Shown in pieces: positions 50,950 through 59,516 of a DNA stretch of 64,000 bases. The stretch's first letter is position 1. Every line of letters starts with the position of its first letter. Made by a program: the position numbers and the translations under genes. Origin of the DNA: an uncultured Aquimonas sp. (GTDB lineage Bacteria; Pseudomonadota; Gammaproteobacteria; Xanthomonadales; Xanthomonadaceae); assembly GCF_937888285.1 (NCBI RefSeq), contig NZ_CALART010000068.1, positions 1-64,000 on the forward strand, given 5' to 3'. The notes beneath the pieces were generated by a model, which saw nothing but the letters and a program-made list of their open reading frames with translations, was not told where the DNA came from and did not search any database.

Positions 50950-51747
50950 TCATCGATTGAGGAAGAACGAAAACAGCATGTCCGCTACCACGATCGCGCT
51001 GATCGACAGCACGACGGCGCGGGTGGTCGCACGGCCGACGCCTTCGGCGCCGCCGCTGACGGAGAACCCTGTGCTGGTGCCGATCAGGGTGATCAGCACG
51101 GCGAACACCACGGACTTCGACAGGCCCTCCCAGAGGTCGCGCGGCTCCAGCAGCTGCAGGGTGCGGTTCAAGTAGGCGCCGACTTCCATGTCGAGCGGGC
51201 CGGAGGCATACAGGCCGGCGCCGGTGAGCGCGACGAGGTTCGCGAACACCGTCAGCACCGGCACCATCACCAGCATCGCCAGCAGTGCGGGGGCGACGAG
51301 GTAGCGCACCGGGTCGATGCCGGTCACGGCCAGTGCGTCGACTTCCTGCGACACCACCATCGAGCCCAGCCGCGCGGCCAGCGCCGAACCGGTGCGGCCG
51401 GCGACCACGATGGCGGTGATCAGCGCGCCGAACTCGCGGGTGATCGACTTGGCGGTGGCGATGATGACCTGGCTTTCGGCGCCGAACTCGCTGAGCGCAG
51501 CGATGAACTGGATGCCCAGCATCACGCCGATGGTCAACGACAGCAGGCTGATGATGGGCAGCGCATCGACGCCGATCTGGCGCATCTGCTCGGCCACCAT
51601 GCGCGGCCGCACCGGCTGCCCGCGGGCCCAGCCGGCGCCGATGAAATAGAGGCTCTCGACGAACAGCATGGCGGCGTAGCCGAGTTCGCCCAGCACCTGC
51701 ACGCTGCGGCGGCCGACGCGATCGAGCAGGGCAGTCGCCGCCTTCAT
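50950..51747 (-). CDS. Lipid transport ABC permease (MlaE-like)
   Basis: 265 residues, MlaE family, about five membrane helices. LSLTIGVMLGIQ, FGALITAIVVAGRTGSALAARLGSM (coupling helix region) and ALAVTGIDPVRYLVAPAL are characteristic. Together with the MlaF, MlaD and lipoprotein genes it makes a full phospholipid transporter. It overlaps the STAS gene by 4 bases. Confidence 0.93.
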   Translation of the reverse strand: MKAATALLDRVGRRSVQVLGELGYAAMLFVESLYFIGAGWARGQPVRPRMVAEQMRQIGVDALPIISLLSLTIGVMLGIQFIAALSEFGAESQVIIATAKSITREFGALITAIVVAGRTGSALAARLGSMVVSQEVDALAVTGIDPVRYLVAPALLAMLVMVPVLTVFANLVALTGAGLYASGPLDMEVGAYLNRTLQLLEPRDLWEGLSKSVVFAVLITLIGTSTGFSVSGGAEGVGRATTRAVVLSISAIVVADMLFSFFLNR

Positions 51748-52073
51748 GCGGGCGCGCCGCCCTCCAGCGATTCGTGAATCTCGAACACGCGGTCCAGCCG
51801 CGCCAGCTTGAGCACCGCCTGCACCGGCGCGCTGACCGCCACCAGCACGAAGCGCTGGCCGCGGCCGCGGGCGTTCTGGAAGCCTTCGACGAGGGCTGCA
51901 ATGCCCGAGCTGTCGATGTAGCGCACCGCGGCCAGATCCACGGCGACCGGGCCGCCGCCGTTGAGCGCGGCCAGAACGGCCTGGCGCACCTGCGCCGACC
52001 AGCTCAGGTCGACTTCGCCGGCGAGACGTACGACGGTGTGGCCGGCTTCGCTCAGGGTCTGGCAGTCGTTCAT
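51744..52073 (-). CDS. STAS-domain protein (MlaB position, anti-sigma antagonist type)
   Basis: 109 residues, a single STAS domain. VVRLAGEVDLSWSAQV is the first strand-turn, and VRYIDSSGIAALVEG holds the DSSG motif, with Ser55/Ser56 where SpoIIAA-type proteins are phosphorylated. In E. coli the Mla complex includes MlaB, a STAS protein bound to MlaF, which usually lacks this serine. Here the gene sits between MlaE and a SpoIIE-type phosphatase gene with ATGA overlaps on both sides, so it could be a phosphorylation-controlled MlaB. Confidence 0.88.
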   Translation of the reverse strand: MNDCQTLSEAGHTVVRLAGEVDLSWSAQVRQAVLAALNGGGPVAVDLAAVRYIDSSGIAALVEGFQNARGRGQRFVLVAVSAPVQAVLKLARLDRVFEIHESLEGGAPA

Positions 52074-53791
52074 GCGATGGAGGCTCCGGCGTCGAGGGCA
52101 GTGGGGCTGTGTTCGATTACGTGGCTGTTGGCCGAATCCAGACGCCGGACCATCCACAGGCGGTTGCCACCGCCGGCCAGCGGGGTGAGCTTCCAGGCAT
52201 CCATCAGGGTGTCGATGAAGCACAGGCCCAGCCCGCCGGGGCGGCATTCGTTCAAGTCGCGCGGCTTGATGCGCTCGGGGTCGACGCAGGCCGCGGTGTC
52301 GCTCAGCACGAAGTGCAGGGCCTCGGCCTCGCGGCGGATCAGCAGCTCGATGCGGCCGCTGCCGCAGCCGCCGCCAAAGGCGTGGCGGATGATGTTGGCG
52401 CAGGCTTCGTCCAGCGCCAGCACCAGGGCCGCGCGCAGTTCGGCATCGACGCCCTGCTGCTCCAGCACGGCATCGGCCGCGTGGCGCATCGGCATCAGCT
52501 GACGGGCCTCGGCCGGAAACTCGATGCGCAGCAGGGCAGGGGCCTCGCCCTCGACCACCATCAGGGTGGTGTCGTCGGTGACGGTCATCCGCCGCAGCCG
52601 CCGCACCAGTGCGCGCAGGCGCGCTTCCGGCGGCAGCAGACGCATCTCCCCGACCGCATGCTGCACGCCGTCGACGCCCAGCACTTCGCCGTCGTCGCCG
52701 CGCACGTCGGTCATGCCGTCGGAGAACAGGTACAGGGCGGCGCCGTCCAAGGTGGTCTGCTGCTCGGGGTAGCTCATGCCGCGCAGGATGCCCAGCGGCG
52801 GGCCTTCGGCCTCGAAGCGGGCGAAGCAGCCAACGCGATCCACCCGTAGCAGCGGCGGAAAGCCTGCATTCGCCCAGACCGCCTGCTGGCGGAACGGGTC
52901 GTAGTAGCCGGCGACCGCGCAGACGAACATGCCGGCGGCGATGGCCTCCATCAGTTCATCGTTGGCGCGCGCCAGCCACTGTCCCGGCGGCAGGCCCTCC
53001 TTGCCGGCCCAGCGCAGCAGGCTGGCGCAGCGGACCATCAGGAAGGAGGCGTCGAGCCCCTTGCCGGCGACGTCACCGACGGTGAAGGCGATCCGCCCGT
53101 CGGGCAGCTCGAAGAAATCGTAGAAGTCGCCCGAGATCTCGCGTGCGGGAAAATTCAGCGCCCGCAGCGGAAACGCCCCGCGCCGGCGCTTGGGCAGCAG
53201 CGAGCGCTGCAGGCGGCGGGCCATGGTCAGCTCGCGCCGCAGCCGGTTCTGCTGCACCACCACCTGGGTGAGGCGGGCGTGGTTCAGCGCCAGTGCGGTC
53301 GGTGCGGCGAGCAGGCGCAGCGAGTCGGCGTCGGCCGCGTCGAAGGGGCCGCCGCCGCGCTTGTTCAGCACCTGCAGGGCGCCGATCGCACCCTCGGTGG
53401 TCATGATCGGCGCGGTCAGCACGCTGCGCGTGTCGAAGCCGGTGCGCGCATCGAGGGTGCGGCCGGCGAAGTCCGGATCGGTGTGGGCATCGCCGACGAT
53501 CTCGCAGCTGCCGCGCGCGATCGCACGGCCGACCAGGCCCTGGTCGAGGCGCAGGCTCAACCCGCTGATATCCACCGGCCCGTGACAGGCGCGGCAGACG
53601 ATGCGCTGCTGGGCCTCGTCGATCAGGAACACGGCCGAGGCTTCGGCATCCATCGATTCCGCGATGATCTGCGCGACCTGGGCGAGGGTCTGCTCCAGAT
53701 CGATCGACACCGCCAGCCGCTGCGAGAGATCCGCCAGCCGCGCCAGCAGGCGCTGCTCGGTGGCTTGGGCAGGGGCGGCGGCGAGATTCAT
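52070..53791 (-). CDS. GAF - SpoIIE phosphatase - HATPase regulator
   Basis: 573 residues, soluble. Order: GAF sensor domain (about 30-170), SpoIIE-type PP2C phosphatase (about 200-395; REISGDFYDFF, FTVGDVAGKGLDASFLM, FSDGMTDVRG carry the metal Asp residues), and a C-terminal anti-sigma-type HATPase (about 430-545; LDEACANIIRHAFGG N-box, GGLGLCFIDTLMD). Phosphatase and kinase in one protein, directly co-translated with a STAS partner, form a compact partner-switching module. The GAF domain would supply the signal. It overlaps pssA upstream and the STAS gene downstream. Confidence 0.9.
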   Translation of the reverse strand: MNLAAAPAQATEQRLLARLADLSQRLAVSIDLEQTLAQVAQIIAESMDAEASAVFLIDEAQQRIVCRACHGPVDISGLSLRLDQGLVGRAIARGSCEIVGDAHTDPDFAGRTLDARTGFDTRSVLTAPIMTTEGAIGALQVLNKRGGGPFDAADADSLRLLAAPTALALNHARLTQVVVQQNRLRRELTMARRLQRSLLPKRRRGAFPLRALNFPAREISGDFYDFFELPDGRIAFTVGDVAGKGLDASFLMVRCASLLRWAGKEGLPPGQWLARANDELMEAIAAGMFVCAVAGYYDPFRQQAVWANAGFPPLLRVDRVGCFARFEAEGPPLGILRGMSYPEQQTTLDGAALYLFSDGMTDVRGDDGEVLGVDGVQHAVGEMRLLPPEARLRALVRRLRRMTVTDDTTLMVVEGEAPALLRIEFPAEARQLMPMRHAADAVLEQQGVDAELRAALVLALDEACANIIRHAFGGGCGSGRIELLIRREAEALHFVLSDTAACVDPERIKPRDLNECRPGGLGLCFIDTLMDAWKLTPLAGGGNRLWMVRRLDSANSHVIEHSPTALDAGASIA

Positions 53792-54564
53792 CCGCTGCGC
53801 CGACGCAGGCGCCCGATCGCCCAGCCCAGCGGGCCGGACAGGGCGTAGATCCAGAACACCGCCAGCAGCACGCGATCCGGTGCCACCGCCAGCGCCACGA
53901 ACAGGCCCAGCGCGCCGAGGATCACGACGAAGGGCACGCGCTCGCCGAAGGGCAGGGCCTTGCCGCTGTGGTAGCGGATGCGGCTGACCATCAGCAGCGC
54001 AGCGATGACGGTCACCGCCAGGGCCGCGTATTCGAGGTCGGCGCCGCCGTAGCCGAACTTGGTGGCGGCCCAGACGAAGGCCATCAGCGAGCCGGCCGCG
54101 GCCGGGCTGGCCAGGCCGATGAACCAGCGCTTGTCGACCACCCCGACCTGGGTGTTGAAGCGCGCCAGCCGCAATGCGGCGCAGGCGGCGTAGAGAAAGG
54201 CCACCGCCCAGCCGATCTTGCCCCAGACCGGGCCGTGGTAGACCAGGTTCGACAGCGACCAGTGGTACATCACCAGCGCCGGCGCCATGCCGAAGCTGAC
54301 CAGATCGGCCAGCGAGTCGTACTGCACGCCGAACTCGCTCTGGGTGTTGGTCATGCGCGCGATGCGGCCATCGAGGCCATCGAGCAGGCCGGCCACGAAC
54401 ACCGCGATGGCGGCGCTGGTGAAGTCGCCGTTCGCCGCCGCGATGATCGCGTAGAAGCCGGCGAACAGCCCGCCCGTGGTGAACAGGTTGGGCAGCAGGT
54501 AGATGCTGCGGCGCGGGGGCGGACGGGGTGTCTCGCCGCTCGGTCCGGTTTCTGTGGCGGTCAT
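53788..54564 (-). CDS. pssA: CDP-diacylglycerol-serine O-phosphatidyltransferase
   Basis: 258 residues, CDP-alcohol phosphotransferase family, integral membrane. It makes phosphatidylserine, the precursor of phosphatidylethanolamine. The motif DGLDGRIAR followed by GVQYDSLAD gives the full D-G-x2-A-R-x8-G-x3-D-x3-D signature. IYLLPNLFTTGGLFAGF opens the conserved part. It overlaps the regulator gene by ATGA: phospholipid synthesis, its regulator and lipid transport are all in one operon. Confidence 0.94.
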   Translation of the reverse strand: MTATETGPSGETPRPPPRRSIYLLPNLFTTGGLFAGFYAIIAAANGDFTSAAIAVFVAGLLDGLDGRIARMTNTQSEFGVQYDSLADLVSFGMAPALVMYHWSLSNLVYHGPVWGKIGWAVAFLYAACAALRLARFNTQVGVVDKRWFIGLASPAAAGSLMAFVWAATKFGYGGADLEYAALAVTVIAALLMVSRIRYHSGKALPFGERVPFVVILGALGLFVALAVAPDRVLLAVFWIYALSGPLGWAIGRLRRRSG

Positions 54565-54729
54565 GAGGCTCAATGCAGGGCACCCGGACGTGGGCGCGAA
54601 CACTCCAGAGTGTACTTGCATACGGCGGGGCCGACAGGCGCCGCGATGGCGCCGCCGGGCGTCCTCCGCCTTGCCAGCGCGCAGGGGCGGTGCTAACAAG
54701 TGCGCACCGATCCTCACGGAATCCGCGCC

Positions 54730-55233
54730 ATGCGCCTGTTCGCCCGTTTCACTGCCCCCCTGCTGCTTGTCTCGCTGGTCGGGCTTGCCGGTGTTGCCGA
54801 TGCCACCGAGGTGTACCGCTGGAAAGACGCCAACGGCAATACCCAGTACGGCGAGCGGCCCCCCGAGGGCGTGACCGCTCAGCGCGTGGCGCTGCGCGCC
54901 GAGCCCAGCGTGGCGCCGGCACCGCCGGCTGCCAGCGCGTCGGTCGCGACGCCGCCGCCGATCGATGATCCCAACCTCTCTGCCGACGAGCGTGCCGAAC
55001 TCGCGCGCCAGCGCGCCGCCGAAGCCGCCGCCGAAGCGCGCCGCCAGACCCGCGCCGCCGCCTGCGCCCGTGCCCAGCAGAACCTGCAGGTGCTGCGCGC
55101 CAACGAGTACGTCAGTCTGCGCGAGGGCGAAGAAACCCGCACCCTGACCAACACCGAGCGGCAGCAGCAGATCGCCGAGAACGAGCAGGCCGAAACCGAG
55201 CACTGCGCGCCGGAAGTCGATTCGCAGGGCTGA
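54730..55233 (+). CDS. DUF4124-type periplasmic protein
   Basis: 167 residues. Signal peptide MRLFARFTAPLLLVSLVGLAGVADA, then the DUF4124 pattern EVYRWKDANGNTQYGERPP (about 25-45), then an Ala/Pro linker and a charged coiled-coil tail with two Cys (AAACARAQ and EHCAPE). DUF4124 proteins are common in this order; the function is not known. Divergent from pssA with 165 bases between. Confidence 0.85.
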   Translation: MRLFARFTAPLLLVSLVGLAGVADATEVYRWKDANGNTQYGERPPEGVTAQRVALRAEPSVAPAPPAASASVATPPPIDDPNLSADERAELARQRAAEAAAEARRQTRAAACARAQQNLQVLRANEYVSLREGEETRTLTNTERQQQIAENEQAETEHCAPEVDSQG

Positions 55234-55406
55234 TCGCTCCGGGCGCAACCCACGCGACTTTGGCGCGGGCGGAAACCGCGGCGCCTCGCGGGTCGCAGTC
55301 GTGACAATCCGGGCAGACCTGCAAGGCGCGTGGCGCGGCTTCTCACTCTGCCCACGCGCGTGAATGGATCCTGCAGGCCGGCGACGTCTCGCCGAGCCTG
55401 CCACGG

Positions 55407-56021
55407 ATGCCGCCCATCACTCCCTTCCTGCACGACGACCGCGAAGCCGAAGGCCTGCGCCTCGTCGGCCTTGTGCTGCGCATGGCGCAGGGCGAGCAGG
55501 CGGCGCTGGCGGAGCTGTTCGACCGTTGTTCGGCGCGCGTGCATGCCGTCGCCCTGCGCGTGCTGCAGCGTGCCGAGGACGCCGAGGAAGTCACCCTGGA
55601 CACCTTCGCCCAAGCCTGGGAGCGGGCGACGGATTACGATCCGCAGCGGGGAGAGGTGCTGCCCTGGCTGCTGCGCATGGCCTGGAGTCGGGCGATCGAT
55701 CGGCTGCGGCGCGAGCGTCGCCATCGCCACGCTGAGCCGCTGCATCCAGAAGCCGGCGAAAAGGCGTATGAGGAAGCAATGGAAGACGCCCCCGACCTGC
55801 TGCTCGACCGCCTCGATGCCGACACCGCGCTGCAGGCTGCACGCGCCCGGCTGAGCCTGCCGCAGCAGCAGATGCTGGCGATGGCCTTCGTCGAGGATCT
55901 GAGTCACGGCGAGATCGCCGAGCGCACCGGCGTTCCGCTGGGCACGGTCAAGAGCCACCTGCGGCGTGCGCTGTCGCGGCTGGCGCAGTTCCTGGGCGGC
56001 CGGGGAGCAGGCGATGGCTGA
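55407..56021 (+). CDS. ECF sigma factor with cupin anti-sigma partner
   Basis: 204-residue ECF sigma factor. Region 2 reads AEDAEEVTLDTFAQAWERA (a normal acidic motif, unlike the kinase-linked factor at 10335), region 2.4 WLLRMAWSRAIDRLRRER, and region 4 LSHGEIAERTGVPLGTVKSHLRRAL. Resembles the SigK/RpoE-ChrR group. It overlaps the cupin gene by 8 bases, as sigma/anti-sigma pairs do. Confidence 0.92.
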   Translation: MPPITPFLHDDREAEGLRLVGLVLRMAQGEQAALAELFDRCSARVHAVALRVLQRAEDAEEVTLDTFAQAWERATDYDPQRGEVLPWLLRMAWSRAIDRLRRERRHRHAEPLHPEAGEKAYEEAMEDAPDLLLDRLDADTALQAARARLSLPQQQMLAMAFVEDLSHGEIAERTGVPLGTVKSHLRRALSRLAQFLGGRGAGDG

Positions 56022-56475
56022 TCGCAAGAGCCCCCCCGCCGATCCTCCCCTGCCGGAGGCCATGCTCGACAGCGCCGCCCGGGAACGGCTGCGCGAGCGG
56101 CTGCTCGCCCGCGCGGATGTGGAGCCCTCCCCGCGTCGCGAGCCTGCGCCCTGGGTGCCCACCTTCGAGGGCGTGGAGGTGCAGACCCTGCGCTTCGACC
56201 CGCAGACCCGGCAGCAGATCACCCTGTGGCGGCTGCAGCCCGGCGCGCGCATTCCGCGCCACACCCACAGCGCGCGCGAGGAATGCCTCGTGCTGGAGGG
56301 CGCGATCCTGCACGCCGGCCAGCGTCACCCCGCCGGGGACTTCCTGGTCGCCGAAGCGGGCTCGCGCCACCAGCCCTTCGATTCCCCCGAAGGCGCCCTG
56401 CTGCTGATCCGCGGCGAACCTGTGCCGCGCCTCGGTCGTGTCGTACGCTGGCTGCTGCGCCGGCTGCGGCTGTAG
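56014..56475 (+). CDS. ChrR-type cupin anti-sigma factor
   Basis: 153 residues. The C-terminal cupin (about 55-140) has RHTHSAREECLVLEG (metal-binding His pair and Glu) and GSRHQPFDSPEG (fourth His). ChrR proteins normally have an N-terminal zinc site (HxxxCxxC) that grips the sigma factor; here the N-terminus (1-45) is helical without that motif, so release must be driven by the cupin alone. ChrR responds to singlet oxygen in Rhodobacter; a related oxidative or nitrosative cue is likely. Confidence 0.85.
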   Translation: MADRKSPPADPPLPEAMLDSAARERLRERLLARADVEPSPRREPAPWVPTFEGVEVQTLRFDPQTRQQITLWRLQPGARIPRHTHSAREECLVLEGAILHAGQRHPAGDFLVAEAGSRHQPFDSPEGALLLIRGEPVPRLGRVVRWLLRRLRL

Positions 56476-56516
56476 CCGTCGATGTGTCTTCCTCCTCCAG
56501 TCAGGACATGCGCGCC

Positions 56517-57041
56517 ATGAAGCCTCTGCTGATTGCTTTGCTTCTGCTGACCACCAGCGCCACCGTCTGGGCCCAGCAGCCTGCCGACAAGCCCGCCGCC
56601 AGCACCAGCATGTTCGAGTCGACCCGACCGCCGGCCAGCGACGAGGAGCACGCGGCCGTGCTGGCCGAGCTGCCCGATGACCCCGGCACTGCGCCCGCGG
56701 TGTTCGTGCGCGGCTATCTGGTCGACCGCCGTGGCATGACGCTCTACGTCTTCGATCGCGACCGCCCGGGCATCAGCACCTGCTACCGCGCCTGCGAACG
56801 CCTGTGGCCGCCGCTGCTGGCGGATCTCGACGCGGCCGACGAGGGCGACTTCAGCATCCTTGAACGCATGGACGGTGCGCGGCAGTGGGCCTGGCGCGGC
56901 CAGCCGCTGTACTACTGGCCGTATGACAAGCGCGCCGGCGACATCACCGGCGACAACGTCAGCGGGGTCTGGCACATCGTGCTGGAAACGGCCGCTGCAC
57001 CGACGCCGGCACCTGCTCCGGCGCCCGAGTCCGAGTACTGA
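56517..57041 (+). CDS. Secreted-repeat (COG4315-type) protein
   Basis: 174 residues. Signal peptide MKPLLIALLLLTTSATVWA; mature part with two-copy secreted repeat pattern: YLVDRRGMTLYVFDRDRPGIS with TCYRACERLWPPLL, and WAWRGQPLYYWPYDKRAGDITG with GVWHIV. Family PF03640-like, function unknown, often in ECF-sigma regulons. AGGA eight bases before the ATG at 56517 favours it over an ATG at 56508. Pro/Ala tail. Follows the anti-sigma gene by 41 bases. Confidence 0.87.
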   Translation: MKPLLIALLLLTTSATVWAQQPADKPAASTSMFESTRPPASDEEHAAVLAELPDDPGTAPAVFVRGYLVDRRGMTLYVFDRDRPGISTCYRACERLWPPLLADLDAADEGDFSILERMDGARQWAWRGQPLYYWPYDKRAGDITGDNVSGVWHIVLETAAAPTPAPAPAPESEY

Positions 57042-57438
57042 GAGCTTCTCAGTCCCGCCTTGCAGGCCGGGTGTTCCCGAAGACACGCGGATTCACCGGC
57101 TCGCGCTCTGTGTAGGAGCCTGCTTGCAGGCGACCGCAGCCTCCGCGGTGTGCCCACCCTGCGGGTCGCGAGCAAGCTCGCTACAAACGGCGGGCCTTGG
57201 CGGGGGCGACGCTCCCCAGTTTCCTGCCGGCTCTACGGCTTGAAGGCGTCGGCCTGCGCGTCAGGCGCAGCCAGGAAAGGCTGGCGCTCACATCAGGGAG
57301 CCCGAGGGCATCGCCAAGCGGATTCACGCGGTCCTGACATCTGCACGCCTATCCGCTGCATCCAGTCCCCGCGTCGCCTGCGTACACCTGCCGAGCCGGA
57401 GCGACCCGGCCGCCGACTCGACCCTGTCAGGAGCCCGC
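57042..57438. other. Intergenic region with REP element
   Basis: No gene. It contains the REP-type inverted element at 57111-57185. The rest shows no structure I can name; the promoter of the DUF3034 gene should lie in 57300-57438. Confidence 0.6.
57111..57185. repeat. REP-type inverted repeat
   Basis: Starts TGTAGGAGCCTGCTTGCAGG and ends GCGAGCAAGCTCGCTACA, the arrangement of two inverted REP units known from Pseudomonas and relatives (TGTAGGAGC..GCTCGCTACA). Only one such pair is in the window. Confidence 0.75.
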
Positions 57439-58344
57439 ATGTCCTTTCTCTCCCTTCGCCGCACCGCGCTCGCCATCGGCTGCCTCGCCGTGCTGGGCAG
57501 CACCGCGCCCGCGTTCGCCCAGAGCGACCTCGCCAGCGCCTCGCGCTACGGCGGCAAGCTGCTGCTCACCGGCGGCGTCACCCAGGTCGAAGGCGCCGGT
57601 GGCGGTGGCCTGACGCCCTGGGCCCTGATCGGCGGCTACGGCACCCGCGACCAGATCGGCGCCAACGCCTACTACACGCGCGTCGGTCTCGATGACTACA
57701 CGCTGGACAGCTATGGCGCCCTTGTCGGCCTGTACGACCGCGTCGAGCTCAGCGTGTCGCGTCAGCGCTTCGACACCGAGAACGTGGGCGCGGCGCTGGG
57801 CCTGGGCCGCGGCTTCACCTTCAGCCAGGACACGCTCGGCGTGAAGGTCAAGCTGGCCGGCGATGCCGTCTACGAGCAGGACCGCTGGCTGCCGCAGCTG
57901 GCGCTGGGCGCGCAGTACAAGCGCAACGATCAGCCCGACGTGCTCGCCTTCGTCGGCGCGCAGCGGCGCGATGATGTCGATCTCTATCTCGCCGCCACCA
58001 AGCTCTATCTCGACAGCAGCCTGCTGGTGAACGCCACGCTGCGCTACACGCGCGCCAACCAGTTCGGCATCCTCGGTTTCGGCGGCGACAAGCGCGACAG
58101 CCGCAGCCTTGAGCTCGAAAGCAGCGTGGCCCGCTTGCTCAGCCCGAACCTGGCGCTGGGCGCGGAGTTCCGCAGCAAGCCCGACAATCTCGGCATCGCC
58201 CGCGAAGACAATGCCTGGGACGTGTTCCTAGCTTGGGCGCCCAACAAGCACGCCTCGCTGACCCTGGCCTATGTCGACCTCGGCAACATCGTGATCGAGG
58301 ACAACCAACGCGGCTGGTACCTCAGCCTGCAGTTCGGCTTCTGA
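57439..58344 (+). CDS. DUF3034-type outer membrane beta-barrel protein
   Basis: 301 residues. Signal peptide (about 1-27) ending PAFAQ, then alternating amphipathic strands (GGKLLLTGGVTQV, ALIGGYGTRDQIGANAYYTRV, VELSVSRQRFD, LYLAATKLYLDSSLLVNATL) and a C-terminal WYLSLQFGF, the terminal-Phe signal for outer membrane barrels. Matches the DUF3034 family. Followed after 43 bases by the hemoglobin gene, so probably one transcript. Confidence 0.85.
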   Translation: MSFLSLRRTALAIGCLAVLGSTAPAFAQSDLASASRYGGKLLLTGGVTQVEGAGGGGLTPWALIGGYGTRDQIGANAYYTRVGLDDYTLDSYGALVGLYDRVELSVSRQRFDTENVGAALGLGRGFTFSQDTLGVKVKLAGDAVYEQDRWLPQLALGAQYKRNDQPDVLAFVGAQRRDDVDLYLAATKLYLDSSLLVNATLRYTRANQFGILGFGGDKRDSRSLELESSVARLLSPNLALGAEFRSKPDNLGIAREDNAWDVFLAWAPNKHASLTLAYVDLGNIVIEDNQRGWYLSLQFGF

Positions 58345-58387
58345 TCGCCGCGCAAGCGATCCCACACACGACTTCCGGAGACACCGC

Positions 58388-58843
58388 ATGATCCGTTCCC
58401 TGCGTGGCGCCCTGCTGGCGACCGCCCTCGTCCTCGCTGGCCCTGCCGCCGCCGAGTCCATGAACCCCGCGCCCGCCCACCCCGAACTGCGCCCCGTGCT
58501 CGCCGAGTTCGGCGGGGTCGATGGCTTGAGCGTGCTGATGGACGACTTCATGCAGCGCCTGCTGGCCGATGACCGCACCCGCGAGTTCTTCGAGTTCTCC
58601 GACCAGGCGCGCGTCAAGCGCCAGCTGGTCGAGCAGTTCTGCGTGATCCTCGGCGGCGACTGCGTCTACAGCGGCCGCAGCATGGCCGAATCGCACGAGG
58701 GGCTCGACATCCGCCGCGACGAGTTCAATGCGCTGGTCGAGATCCTGCAGGACGCGATGCAGGCCAAGGGCGTGCCGTTTGCGGCGCAGAACAAGCTGCT
58801 GGCCAAGCTCGCGCCGATGCACCGCGAGGTCGTCACGCGCTGA
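58388..58843 (+). CDS. Periplasmic group 1 truncated hemoglobin
   Basis: 151 residues. Signal peptide MIRSLRGALLATALVLAGPAAA, then a short globin: FGGVDGLSVLMDDFMQRLLAD, VKRQLVEQFCVILGGDCVYSGRSMAESHEGL. The His of ESHEGL corresponds to the proximal heme ligand His(F8), and the Cys pair may be disulfide-bonded. The call as truncated hemoglobin rests on these. Export to the periplasm is rare for this family. It may handle NO or oxygen under the ECF/cupin system upstream. Confidence 0.85.
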   Translation: MIRSLRGALLATALVLAGPAAAESMNPAPAHPELRPVLAEFGGVDGLSVLMDDFMQRLLADDRTREFFEFSDQARVKRQLVEQFCVILGGDCVYSGRSMAESHEGLDIRRDEFNALVEILQDAMQAKGVPFAAQNKLLAKLAPMHREVVTR

Positions 58844-59516
58844 AGTCTGTTCCGCCTGGAGGCTCCAGCCCCTTTCGCATGTTGGGAAGCGTAGGAGGGC
58901 AGTAGTCGGCTGCTGCTGACAGCCGACGCTCTACCGAGGCCGAGAGCAGCCAAGGCAGCTTGGGGAGGCAGGTGAATCCCGCAGCGAGCGTCCCCCCTCT
59001 CCCCCGGCCCCTCCCCCGCGAGGGGGGGGGAGTCTGGCCGCCGCGACATCATCCGAGGCGCAGCGCTTCGTGACGAACGCACGACAGGAGCGGCCTGCAT
59101 TTCAAGCCCCTCTCCCCTGGTGGGAGAGGGGTTGGGGAGAGGGGGAATGCTCACGGAACGGCTGATTTCCCGACCGCGGTTCCTCAAGAGGACGAGGAAT
59201 CCTCGGGTGCGATGCGCGCGCCAGCACGGCCGCTGCAACGAAGCCGGTACGCGCCTGAAGCCGCCTCGCCCCGAGAAACGGCAGACGAACGGCTGCCGCT
59301 GCCGCAAAACGTGCCCTCTGATTCGAACGAAGCTGAGGGGGGTAACGAGGCGGAAGTGGCCTCAGGAAGCCACCACGCCTCGGCCCTCCTGACGCTGTTG
59401 GCGTGCCAACGACTGCCTCCTGCGGGGCCAAGGCCACCGGAAGCGCGAGCTGCTGCTGGCGCCCCGGCCCATGCCCGCTACAATCGGCGGCCCTCGCCCC
59501 CCAGCCGGATTCCTCC
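58844..59516. repeat. Intergenic region with GAGAGGGG inverted repeats
   Basis: No convincing gene in 673 bases. Copies of CCTCTCCC-type elements at about 58996-59033 and in inverse orientation CTCCCCTGGTGGGAGAGG at about 59109-59127, with a third arm GGGGAGAGGG at 59132-59143. Same family as 28598-28790. The proS promoter must lie in the last 150 bases. Confidence 0.75.
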
